A stretch of 64,000 nucleotides of DNA, from the NCBI GenBank assembly GCA_001630475.1, contig KV419412.1, positions 62,001-126,000 on the forward strand. The letters run 5' to 3'. The position numbers and the translations under genes were made by a program. Shown here in pieces: positions 12,907-23,495 of this stretch. The notes beneath the pieces were generated by a model, which was not told where the DNA came from, searched no databases, and worked only from the letters and a program-made list of their open reading frames with translations. Numbering within the stretch: position 1 is the first letter of the stretch; every line of letters starts with the position of its first letter. Source of the DNA: Sistotremastrum niveocremeum HHB9708. Its lineage: Eukaryota > Basidiomycota > Agaricomycetes > Sistotremastrales > Sistotremastraceae.

Positions 12907-13275
12907 TCTTGGAATGGCACCAGTGAGTTGATGACCAGACTTCTCACGAAACACCAGAACCATGACTTACCGTAAGTAGCGTATATAGGAACCATAAGCA
13001 AAGGTCTTGAAAAATGGGACATCAGCACGAGGATGAAGAAATGTCAGTCAAAGTCGAACATACGATCGTCATCTGTACATCGATCATAGAATGCAATCAT
13101 TTGTGAATCCCGTTCCATCTTCGACCCTAGACAAGCAAAATGTTTTCATCGGCATCTGTTTATCCGAGTCAAAAAATAAATCAAAGAAGAGCCGCATCTT
13201 CCTCACGGTGGAATCATCCGAGGCCTGAGCTTTTCATATTATCTCGTGGCCGGAGCTCACAGAACCGAATTCAAC

Positions 13276-13524
13276 ATGAAAGCACCGCCTTTTCCCGTTG
13301 AACAGGGACCAAGCATTGAAGCTGACATCGCTAGCAGCTCACGCGGAGAGACAGCCGGAGAGTCTCAACTGCTGCATCCAGGGCTGAAGCGCAAGAAAGG
13401 CGAGCAGAGTCTCCGGCAAAGAGTCTCCGTGATGAGCCTGCGAGCGTTCCGAAAGCAAGAAGTAGTTCTGATAACGGTATGCTTCTCTCGAATTCCTTTG
13501 CCGATGGATGGAGAGCTGATATAG
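13276..13524 (+). CDS. short hypothetical protein related to the tail of the 12102 gene
   Basis: This 82-codon frame (MKAPPFPVEQ...) contains SLRQRVSVMSLRAFRKQE, which parallels the C-terminal RLRKIASTLSLGVLRKQ of the gene 400 bases upstream; both are preceded by an acidic Ser-rich stretch with a Leu-Leu pair. It may be a truncated or decaying duplicate, or the last exon of a gene whose 5' end I cannot place (an AG at 13260 could be an acceptor). The downstream part after FRKQE may be intronic, since a GTATGC donor occurs at 13478. Function unknown. Confidence 0.35.
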   Translation: MKAPPFPVEQGPSIEADIASSSRGETAGESQLLHPGLKRKKGEQSLRQRVSVMSLRAFRKQEVVLITVCFSRIPLPMDGELI

Positions 13525-14051
13525 TGAAATCAGTACTCAACGAAGTGCACAAACTGTCTGAAACGAGGGAGGGTGATGACTCCAATACGTGGCATGTGTG
13601 ACCATGTAACACTTGTCCTGATTGTGCGATAAAAATATGCCTGAATAGCGTAACAGCAATCGGAAATATGAGCTTTCGTATTCCCTTCTAAGACCCTTGC
13701 GATGCGAGAATCGAGAGGTTCGAAGCTGATGACAGGCGATAAAGGCACTCGGCAGTTGCCGCGTGATGCGAGAAACCCGTGTCGAACCAGTGGACCGAGT
13801 CGAATTTGATAGTATTAAATTCTGAATCAAACATGAAACGTCGAAAGTCATCGAACTGTCCGATTCAGTGACCGAATCTTGCGTCTCCGTATCTCGGAAA
13901 TATTTACGCAGACATTGCATCCGGATTTATTAATTTCTCGGCTCTGACGCAGAACTGGTCTTTAGCGAGCTCGGAGAAGTCCGACCACGCTGTTCTCTCA
14001 ACCACTCTCCAAGCCACTCTCTCTTCCACTGGCATTATCATCTCGAATTCA
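13525..14051. other. intergenic, no supported gene
   Basis: Minus-strand frames here (127 and 72 codons) have unremarkable composition, no domain and no consistent introns. It is probably the promoter region of the module gene starting at 14052. Confidence 0.4.
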
Positions 14052-16035
14052 ATGGACAATAGGTATGAACACATGATAAAGCTGCGCGCCGTTCAGTAAT
14101 TGGATAACAACGCACCCAGTATGGTATACTGCGAAGTATGCTTTGAACCGATTCGAGCAAGTGGACCTGCCACAGGCCTCGGACGTTTGGAAATGTGGAA
14201 TACCCACAGAACGACCTGTCCAGGTCCAAGGTGCGAGTATGTTCCTTCGCTCCTATAGGCCCCATGAACCTGACTCCCAATATTATCATACAGATACGAT
14301 GGACCGTCACGGCCCTCTGATGCGGCTGGCTCGGTTTCGCGAGGATTCATGAATCCAGGAACGTGAGTGGCCTGTATCAACTTCGACCAAGTAACGCATT
14401 TGACGACGGAGTATTCCTTGTATCAGAGAGTTACGGTTTAGACCCGAGCACCATGACACAAGGAGCGATCCTATACAACCCATGGCCGTAGGCGAAAGAC
14501 GAGCTATCCTTCATCTGCAACAACAAAGTTCGTCAGGGAGAAGACGCGGCACTGATAATAATGGAAATGCACAACATGTGGGAGACATCGATCAGATAGA
14601 GTGAGCAACGCCCATTTCCGGCGCTCATTTTCGGTATTGATGCCACGGTCTGATACGCGGATACGACTCGTCAGTGAATGGGCCCCAAGAAACAACACCT
14701 GGACCGCACGTCATCCTTCCCAATTCCCGGACTCAATACTACTTCCTGAGTCAGTCTATCCCATCATCTTCTTGCTCTCGTCGCTCAAAGCTGATTACAC
14801 CTTGGTAACTTCTTATCGTCCGAAATCGGCAGACAAGCGCACGATAATCGAGACGCTAGGAAGATCCCACACCGTGTACTACCTCGCTGGATGCGAGATA
14901 TTGATCTGGACAGCGATTGCCAGCAGCTCTTCGACAACGGATGTATTTGCAAATGGTGCTCCAGTTTGATCTCTTTCGAAGTCGAGGGAGCTCCCACTGC
15001 TCCTTGGCAAGCGCACAAGTTGAGTTGTGCAGCGAGAAGGTGTGTCTCCATTTTTGCCCAAATCGAATCGGCTGATGGTGACATACAGAGCGGCTTTATG
15101 TTCGTCCTCTTCGCCGATGTCGTCTTTGGCATCAGGATCCGAAACACATCCAGCCCATTTAAGAAATAACCCGAGCACTCAGATCCCAGGTCATGATGCA
15201 GTTGCAATCAACGAGCCATCTCCGGTCTCCGACGCCGAACTCTCTAGAGTAAGCGCCTATGGCGTTTGGCCTTTAACAACGTCCGCAGCCAGGACGAGCT
15301 ATGAACCCGATTCCTTTGAACGATTTCCAACGTCTGGAGGTCCTCATCCATATCTTCAAGGGTCAAATGCAGGTCTATCTTGGGACGAACATCAAGTTAC
15401 TATTCCGGATCGTACGTCGCATCGGTTCAAGTTCGTTACCATTCTCTCGTCCAGTCCTTCAGAAAAATACTTATCACGGCATTATTAATGATATCAATAG
15501 AGTAGACACCGGTAATTCTCATTCTGGGAGATCTGTCTCTCGAGCTCATGAAAACTCTCCACCATTTGAATCGGTCTTTGACTCTTTAGCTCCCGAGTCA
15601 GTCACAAAAGCGGAAAAGAATTCAGAAACGACCAGGCCAGGTGAGATTTTACCTCTCACTGCCAATTCATTCCTGTATTCATACATATTGATTGCTAGAT
15701 ACTCCGTCCCATTGATTGTCTTTCGAAAAGGTCGTCCCAAGATTGCAAGAAAGGCAGAAAGCTGGATGTATGAACTGGAATCAGACCCTCAATGCCAATA
15801 TTGGACCAAAAAGAACTTCGTTTGCTCTTACTGCTGGAAAAGCTTCGCCTTCGGCGATGGGAACGATGCTTCGAAGATCGAGCTTTATATGGAGCACAAG
15901 TCTTCGTGTAGGACGCCGCTTCATGGGTATGTTTGAACCCTCGTCCATCGTATTGTGCTTTATCCCATCTCATCGGTCGATTATAGGTCATCCGCAAATA
16001 TCTCCAAAGAAGATCATAACCAGGTGATCCAGTAG
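14052..16035 (+). CDS. three-copy Cys/His-module protein (family member 1)
   Basis: My model has ten exons: 14052-14062, 14120-14230, 14294-14362, 14427-14600, 14675-14749, 14833-15039, 15089-15430, 15501-15596, 15699-15926 and 15987-16035, giving 453 residues. All nine introns are phase 2; two use a GTCAGT donor. The product carries three copies of a small Cys/His module: YCEVCFEPI...WNTHRTTC at residues 7-37, CICKWCSSLI...WQAHKLSC mid-protein (exon 6) and FVCSYCWKSF...YMEHKSSC near the end (exon 9). The last two are preceded by the family signature WMxxLExDxQC. The Cys and His spacing (C-x2-C-x20-H-x3-C) suggests one bound zinc per module. Linkers are Ser/Pro-rich. After 16020 a different frame continues for 35 codons with PVESLEQF, resembling PVEHEQRL in the homolog at 61.1-63.8 kb, so the true tail may be frame-shifted. 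No named family is recognised. Confidence 0.7.
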
Positions 16036-16239
16036 AATCGCTAGAGCAATTCCGACACCTTTTTGAGCAAGGAGAGTGGCAGAAAATCGATACACGCATC
16101 GAAGTAAATTTGAAAGGGTTCTAGAGAATACAGATTAAGAGTACATACATCTAAGGCGTTACAAATCGCAGGGCTACACTCGCAAGAGAAATAAAATAAT
16201 CACAAAGAGGATATCACCGATACCGCCCAGCACACCGAG

Positions 16240-18337
16240 TCAACCACGTCGAACCCGAAGATTTTTCTGTCTCGTCGAAATCCCAATCACCGCATTCCAC
16301 ACACCATCTTCCTCCTCACTCGAGCTCCCACTTCCATCAGGCGAAATACGACCGTTCCACACCCGCGTACCCTTCTCCAAGCCTTCATTAATCGCAGCGA
16401 AGACTTGCCACCGGATATCCCATTCGGTCTCCCAAGGTCTCTCAGCACTCCGATGAAGCCCGTCCAATGCGATAACACAGCTCTCATCATCCTCCGGCGT
16501 CCGACACTCTTCTTCTTCGTCGGAGGAACACCATGACGCAGAGTCGTTATCGAGGAATCGGAGAGCATCGAGACGCTGCTCGAGGTCGAAGAAGAATAAC
16601 GAACGGTGGATGTTTGCGAGAGGGGTTGAGCGGAAGTGCCAGTCGAGTTCGATGGAGGGGTGAACGGTCTTGCGAGGCTTCGATGAAAGCATGGATTTTG
16701 AAGACGGAAGGGGAGATAGCGAAGGAAAGGTGAGCTCGCAATTCGGAGTCAAAGGCGGCGAAGGGGAGCGGGAAGGAGGGGTAGGATGAAGATCGCGAAG
16801 GTTACCCATGCGAGGGAATATATCCTTGCAATACTTCTTTTCTTTCTTCACATCTTCCTTCCCGGCCGAAGATCGCCCGTTAGCGGCAGCTGCTGCGAAA
16901 CGAGGATCGCGCTTCTTCCACAAAGCTTCCTCCCACTTCTCACTCCAGAACCCGCGCTTTGCGTCCAGAGCACTTTTGGTCAGCCCGTGATACTCCCAAA
17001 TACGTTCACATCGTCTAGCGGCCATCTCCCAAGGATACCTGACATCTCCACCTTTTTGTTCCGCATCTTCGTCGTCTTCATCTTCGTCGGACTCGTCATC
17101 ATCCATGGAAGACGCAGATGCTTCCGATACGACCTTTCCGGACATGATCGCTCGGAATCGGCGAACAGTGTTATGGTATAGCTCTGCTCGCGGCGATAGC
17201 AGGGAGGGTCTTTTGGGAACGTAGATGGCGAAAGGATTCTTGACGAGCAGCGGAAGAGGGCATGCTACACCTGGAGGACGACAAGGAGATGGTGAAGATG
17301 CTGAGGAAGGATGTTGAGCGGAACTTGAGGGGGATGTTGGTGGGGATGTATGCGCCGTCGAAGATGATGAAACAGAGGACGATACCGACGCGACACTGGA
17401 TGAGGAGGAAGACGTTGATACTGGAGAAGGTACTGGAGGAGCAGGTCGTGTTAACGCAGTCCGGATTGGAGGCTTCGGCGAGGTCGAAGTAGCGTTCGAA
17501 GATCCTTTAGCCGAATGTGCACTGTTCTCTTTCCCAATAGAGGCGCTGCTAACGGATGCACTGATGGGTTCGGCGGTGCGAGGGCGTCCGATGCCATGAC
17601 GTTCGTATATGCCTCGTAATAAAGCAGCGACTTCGGATTCGGATTTGTTATCCCAGTCGTCGTCGTCAGCATCTTCAACGGAGTCCTGACAGATAACGGT
17701 CAATCTCTGTGAGGAGATAGATAAAGCAGCAACTTACATTGACCTCTGGATCAGACTTTGTTCGAGCCATAGGAGCAGAATTTACGTCCTTCTCCGTAAG
17801 CGCGCGTCTCGATGAAGGCGAGGCTGAACCACGAGGGACCGTCTCGGACCTAGCACGCCCGCCGAATACTGGCTTTTGGATGACAGGGGGAGTAGGACGT
17901 TGACGCTGAGGAGTGGAATAGATAATGACCTCCTCCGTATTGACCTGCTTCGGCCCGCGCAGAGAATCGGAGCCGATCGTCGTCGTCGACGAGCTAGGTG
18001 AGGATGGTGTAGTCGGTATCGTTCTTCTCCTGACGAGATCCTTCATATTCTTCGACAAATCTGTTCTGCTAGTCGCAGCTGCATATGATCGAGGCGTATG
18101 AGGACGCTGCGGCTCTCGCGATTGAGACGAATGACGACGATTGGTCGTACGACCTAGACTATAGCCATCCGCTGCAATGCGCTCAGGCGTACGAGATGTT
18201 TTGGTGGGACTGATAGGAGTTGGACTGGGTACGGAGACCCTAGATGCCAATGGAGGCGTCGAATGAGCCCTGGATCGCGTGCTGGAGTAGTAGGTGGGAG
18301 ATGTAGTAGGCAACGAGGGGAAGTGGATTGTAGACAT
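16240..18337 (-). CDS. disordered hypothetical protein with a conserved basic core
   Basis: Two exons (18337-17738 and 17685-16240) separated by a 52-nt phase-0 intron (GTAAGT, TTGAC branch, GTCAG acceptor) encode 681 residues. MSTIHFPSLP is the first ATG; the frame upstream has only TTG. The first 380 residues are Ser/Pro/Thr-rich. A compact block follows: NPFAIYVPKRPSLLSPRAEL, an acidic stretch, then YPWEMAARRCERIWEYHGLT and FWSEKWEEALWKKRDPRF. Near the C-terminus, ELDWHFRSTPLANIHRSLFF and WDIRWQVFAAINEGLEKG look folded. I do not recognise the family. The clustered Trp/Arg residues suggest a basidiomycete-restricted protein-interaction core inside a disordered regulator, but this is inference. 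It lies convergent to one Cys/His-module gene and divergent from another. Confidence 0.82.
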
Positions 18338-19361
18338 TTTGATGTCGTTGAAGAGATACAGTAATAGTCGATTGATAGTGTACTTGAGATACAAGACGAG
18401 ACGTCGAAGAGAGTGGGAGGGTCGTGGCTGTAGGATGTCTTAATTGAGTGCAATGAATGAAGGAACGAATGAGATGAAGTGTAATAGTCGAGAGTATTGT
18501 AATGGTCGTGGACCGTGTTTGAAGGGAAAGTGTTCAAGTCTAGCAGTTCAACTGGCCAAGTCTGAGCGGGAAAGAGGACAGGTTGAGCCGTTCAACGGTC
18601 TGCATTTTGAACTGCCATCGTGCTCGACGCGAGACCTTGCGCGAGACACGATCGCCGGATATTTCGTTCCGACTCCGACGCGTCTCGCGGGTGTTCGGCC
18701 TCGGGTTTCGGTTTCGGTGTCGGCTGTCCCGTTTAGGTCTCAGATCGACCGGCTAATGCCGGGTCCCGACCGTTTCAACTTTCAGCTTCCTATCCATTTG
18801 TGTGTGCATTATGAGCAAAATGATGTTCGCGAACGCGATAGTGAAATTATAGAGGCTAGATTTCAGATTATCGATGCCACCGTGTGACAGGCTTTGGTGT
18901 TCTAAACTTCGAGTGCAATCTCTTGGCTATTTTCGCCCGCACTTTTGAGGACAAAGCGACCTTCTCGTCCCAGCGTCAGATCTAATTGAGGATGCGGGAA
19001 ATAAATAGAGACATTATTCGAGACCGAGATACCCGAGTTCGAGACCGTTCTCGCGACTCGCCGAACTTTTAGCGCCGAACCGGCAACGCCGAGACTGCTC
19101 CCGCGCGGTCGGTGCGCGCAACTCCAAGATAAAATATTCACAACGAACTTGATTCTTCTCAAACAGGCGCTAATAGATCTGCCAAACACTTATCCATTGC
19201 ATGTTATGCCACGTAATGTTCTTGTTATACACCAAAAAATCCACCACTGAGTTATGCCCGTGAACAGGGTTCGAATCGAAGGTCCCTAGCCGACGGAGCT
19301 TGGATTTCCGACGCTCTTCGCTTGACCACCACTCTTTTCCTTAACCCACTCACGCACCGAC
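18338..19361. other. divergent promoter region
   Basis: About 1 kb lies between the start of the minus gene at 18337 and the plus gene at 19362. It contains GC-rich inverted fragments and a TTCGAAT box near 19270, but no gene with coherent splice signals. A 147-codon plus frame (18444-18887) looks like chance. Confidence 0.4.
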
Positions 19362-21739
19362 ATGGCATTTCAAAACCCCCTCGACAGCGATATCGCCAAC
19401 GATCCTCAATGTGCAACATGGAATCCAACAAGCGTGCAGTGCGTCTGCGGCAAATGGATCCCACTGCGCCCATCACCGAGTAGTAGGTTGGAGCCATGGG
19501 AGGTCCATAAAACCCTTTGCCCACTCCAGACGTTGTGAGTCGATTCAAGCGATCAAAGCACCCAATGAACTCTGACACACGCCAGTAGCACGTCAATGGA
19601 TTCAAGACGACCGCCAACTCCTCTATGGCAAAATCTTTGTGCTCCTCATCTTGATCGACAGGCCTTACGGTAAGTCTGATGATCTTCTAGGCATCCATGC
19701 TGAGCGTCATCTTATTCCCGATATCAGGCCTTCGTATGATGATCCACACCAAAACCAGATATCAGGTGACTCCCGAGTGAACACCGCATCAATCAACAGC
19801 AGTAACCTGCCTCTGGCGTCGCATGTCTCGACAAGACAGATCTCAAGCAACGCAACAGAACCATTCCGGACGCAATATCAGATTGGGTAATTCATCCAAT
19901 GTTCATTCTCAGAATCCGCACCGTTGAGTAATATGACATCTGCCAGATCTCCAGGACCGTCGACCACGAGAAGCCGAAAGGGAAGAAAGCATCTGTGGTC
20001 TTCCGGACCGTCACTGGATCCCATCGACTCTGGCGAACCATCGCGGGTTCAAACAAGATCGATAGGATATGAGTGAGTGTCCATCTTGTTGTATACGCCC
20101 TAACTTAGCAAAACTGCCCTTTACTAGTGATTCACTACAAGATATCAGCATCAGAACGGAACCGATGGACGTTGATGTTGGCCTGTCGCCCATAATGATC
20201 CATCCATCGTCAGCGTCTAATACTGCTCATAATCCCATGGCTAACATTTGGACCGGTATCGCGTGTACATTCAGATTCAGAGTCAAGTGGAAAGACCCGG
20301 AGTCGGATGGTACAGGCCACGGACATGGAGGGAGTGAGGAAGTGTTGGCACCGAACTCAGCGGGTGGGTCTATCAGGTGAGTCACTATCCTCTCCCACGC
20401 TTGCATTGTCTTACGGCCCCTTCAGCGGAAATACTTCCGGAACCCCAATCGTGGTTGATGAAGACTCTCGGACATCCGCTTGGATATCCGACTCCGACAA
20501 CAACCCTCTGGACGTCCAAACAAGTGTCCAAAGGCCCAAAATCACTGAGCTATGCGCTCAGCGTGGATTTTCTCCAGATAAATCGGACCTCCCAACATCA
20601 ACACCTCGCCCACCTATTTATTTTCGACCGCAATATCCTTCATTCTTCCCCGACTCGCACCAAGAACCCCTCAATAAATTGACTTCCAGAATCCCAGTTC
20701 AATGGTTTCAACAGGGAGTGAGGGAGACAATGGACCGTCAGGAAGCTGGCTATCCAGATCTGGTCGGGGCGTGCGTCCATGCAATTCCTCCCTGCGTTAA
20801 CCATTTATTTATAGTCTTCCAGATATCTGAACGCTCCCGTATCTTACGCCGACGATTCTGCGAACACCATTGCTCGTGATAATCAACCCGAAATTGTCGC
20901 GGCCTCGGCCTATGAAGATCCTGCAATCGCTTCCCAGTGAGTCTTCGTGTGTTTACGTGTGCGATAATTCAACTCTTTTGTAGCTATAGGAGAATGTTAT
21001 ATCCGAAATCTCCCCGAGTATTCAGAAAGGGAGGATGCTCACTGTGGACGAATCGAAATGTAGCGCACTGGATGTTGAGTTTGGAAGAAGACTGGCAATG
21101 CCGCAATTGGTCCGAGTCGGAAGTCATATGTGCATTCTGTGAAGAAAAAATCCCTGTGGGCGCCGGATGTCGACCGAAACTCGCTTTCTGGGATGCTCAT
21201 AAACTGACGTGTTCAATGGAGTGGTTCGTGTCGATTCACCGCGGATATCTGAAAGAGTTCCTCATGCTTTATAACCAGGCCCCATGATTTAGCAACGCGG
21301 CCTTATGACTCATTATCCGAGAATGATCGTAAACTCTTGGCTCTGCTCAAGAGAAGTAGGAGTAGCATGAAGAAAAATGGCGGTGGGTAAGTACTTGGTT
21401 TATCCGAGGCTCCTTCGGTCTTGCAAGACATGAACTTTCATTCTTCTGTAATACTGACTCGTTCATTTGCTACGTAGGAATATTTCATTCGGGGTCGCAA
21501 AGCCCTATCTCGAAAAAATCGACCTTGCGGGCTCAACACGTCCTGGTCATCTTTTAGTGTGGATGGTCAGTCTCGAACTCGATACTCAATGTACTCGCTG
21601 GACTGTCGATGAAGCGACTTGCGGATATTGTCACAAATCCGTTACGATTGCTAGAAAAAGTCGGAAAGGTTATGAAGATCGCCTTCTTCTCTGGAGAGAT
21701 CATAAACTTAATTGCGTTCCTCCGCACTCCTCAGCCTGA
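19362..21739 (+). CDS. three-copy Cys/His-module protein (family member 2)
   Basis: Ten exons: 19362-19534, 19586-19669, 19728-19886, 19947-20072, 20128-20376, 20426-20770, 20823-20936, 20984-21223, 21279-21386 and 21478-21739, giving 619 residues. Every one of the nine introns is phase 2, so all internal exons are multiples of three. Module 1 (residues 14-53) is DPQCATW...VQCVCGKWI...WEVHKTLC, with one residue fewer between its paired Cys. Modules 2 and 3, in exons 8 and 10, read EVICAFCEEKI...WDAHKLTC and ATCGYCHKSV...WRDHKLNC, each preceded by W-M-x2-LE. Between modules 1 and 2 lies about 360 residues of Ser/Pro/Asp-rich linker. This is the clearest member of the family; the layout matches the gene at 61.1-63.8 kb almost exon for exon. 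Likely zinc-binding and possibly nucleic-acid or protein binding, but function is not known. Confidence 0.85.
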
Positions 21740-22233
21740 GTGGAAAGGTGTTCGTTATAGTACATTGAGATTTATTATACTGTACAATGTATCTTTAATC
21801 TGTTGTCACTGAGAGACCGCTTTGGTCTATACGGTCCAGTACTGTACATGACTCGCATATATACTACGCAAAGAAACTGTTGTCAATGTTGTGATGACGA
21901 CGGCGAGTGTCGGATAGCGGAATGTTTCCGCAATCATAAGCCTGGACCAATCAAAGTGAAAATGAACATGAGTCCTTATTGTGGCTTGAGACAAGGGAGA
22001 ACGCTGACTAATACATTATTTATGTGGCATCTCTCTCGATGATTGTTTGCCTGTTTGTCTCCCCTTCTACCTCTGTTCTTGAACACAGTCTCGGTGAGTG
22101 GGTCAGCCTTTCTCTTCTTCGCGAGTCAGTACTGAGCCAATCCAAAGCCGTGCAGGTCACGAAAGCCATTCTTTACTTCCCCAAAGCCCATCCGCTGCCA
22201 CTCTTCCCACCGTCACCCTCGTCCTGGATTTGA
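21740..22233. other. intergenic, no supported gene
   Basis: About 500 bases between a Cys/His-module gene and a BTB gene, both on the plus strand. Short frames only. An upstream untranslated exon of the BTB gene could lie here, but I see no convincing one. Confidence 0.4.
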
Positions 22234-23248
22234 ATGATCTGCATACGAATGCCAGATTCCGACCTGACCATCCGCTCGATTGATGGTCAAGATTTTGAAG
22301 TGCACCGAAGCATCATTTGTTTCGCTTCCGCAGTCATCGAAGGAATGCTGCCTCGCAATCTTCGATCAACTACACTCTTCGGAAACCCCATCATCCAACT
22401 ACCAGAACGCGGTCACGTCATAAATACCCTAATCCAATTCATCTATCCGACAATCCCACCTAAATTCACCTCTCTCTTCAACGCCGCAGAGGTACTGGAG
22501 GCCGTTGACTGTTATGAGATGTACGGCGTTCGTGCCGCCATTCAGGACTCGTTACGTCTCAGTCAATTCCCTACCACCGAACCTATCGCACTATACATCC
22601 TCGCTCGCAATTACCGTCTCGACCTCGTCATGAGCAGAGTCATGAAAGACTTCGTATCCGCAGATTTCCAAAGGCTGCCCGACAACGTCCTGTCATCAGA
22701 TATCGGTCGCTTGAGAAGCGACGATTATCTTCGTGCACTCTCGTACGCGAGAGACAGGGCTCGAAAATGTCTCAAGATCCTGAGGGACTCTAAATTGCAT
22801 TATAAACACATCTGCAGGTGTCAAACCCGCGCCATCGAGTTCGATAAATCCACCGGCATACTTCACCCCAAGTTCCAGCCGACAATTCAAGACTACCCAT
22901 GCTACGCATTCCTTCGATTCAAGGCGCTGGCTGCAGAGCAACTCCAGCGCGAAGCTATCGACTTCGACATTTTCAAGCCATCATTGCGGCTTTCAGCTTG
23001 CGAAGAGGAGCAGTATAGATGCCCGGACGGACTGCTGAACTTGATGAGAAATTTTTCTCAATATTTCACCGATCTACAGAGGGCTGTGGAAGCTGTTGGG
23101 TGGGAGTATCCTGAAGGATACAAAAGGTACGCGAAACTATCGCTCACTTCCAAGAAGCTTGTCAATGACACATTCGCCTGATAGTCAGCTTTATATCGAT
23201 TTGATAAAATCGCCTATGGATGACGATGGCGAAGATTTCGGCCTATAA
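22234..23248 (+). CDS. BTB/POZ domain protein, divergent copy
   Basis: Exons 22234-23126 and 23185-23248 encode 318 residues; the intron (GTACGC to CTGATAG, 58 nt) is phase 2 and sits after WEYPEGY, the same relative place as in the other BTB genes here. The BTB core is recognisable (SDLTIRSIDGQDFEVHRSII, LIQFIYPTIPPKFTSLFNA, AVDCYEMYGVR), but residues 95 onward differ from the tandem pair. In the C-terminal half CRCQTRAIEF replaces the C-x2-C-x4-C-x-W motif of other copies. The N-terminus is short: the usual acidic leader is missing, so either the second ATG (22249) is used or an upstream exon is not seen. The last exon gives an acidic tail, SPMDDDGEDFGL. Confidence 0.82.
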
Positions 23249-23495
23249 GCGATCACATGTCGATCTTGTAATAGTTGTATAGATATCATAGCTGCCTTTA
23301 CCCTACTCAACCGCTTTCTAATCATTGTTCGAATATAACGACTACTACAAGTATCTGCGATATGAGAAATGAAGATCGAAACGTGGTACATACTGATACA
23401 CAGAGGAGATAACGAAACTCTACACAAACAACCCAAGATGATCACAGAAAACAAGATGATACACGATATCGTACACTTGCACAGATGATTACATT

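Noticed and set aside
18444-18887. 147-codon plus frame between divergent genes
   Set aside because: No domain, no splice partners and a position in a divergent promoter; composition looks random.
19200-19330. tRNA-like B box (GGTTCGAATC) with a CTCAGTGGTGGA-like element on the other strand
   Set aside because: The T-stem cannot pair (CAGGG against CGAAG), the A- and B-like boxes are on opposite strands, and no cloverleaf can be drawn.
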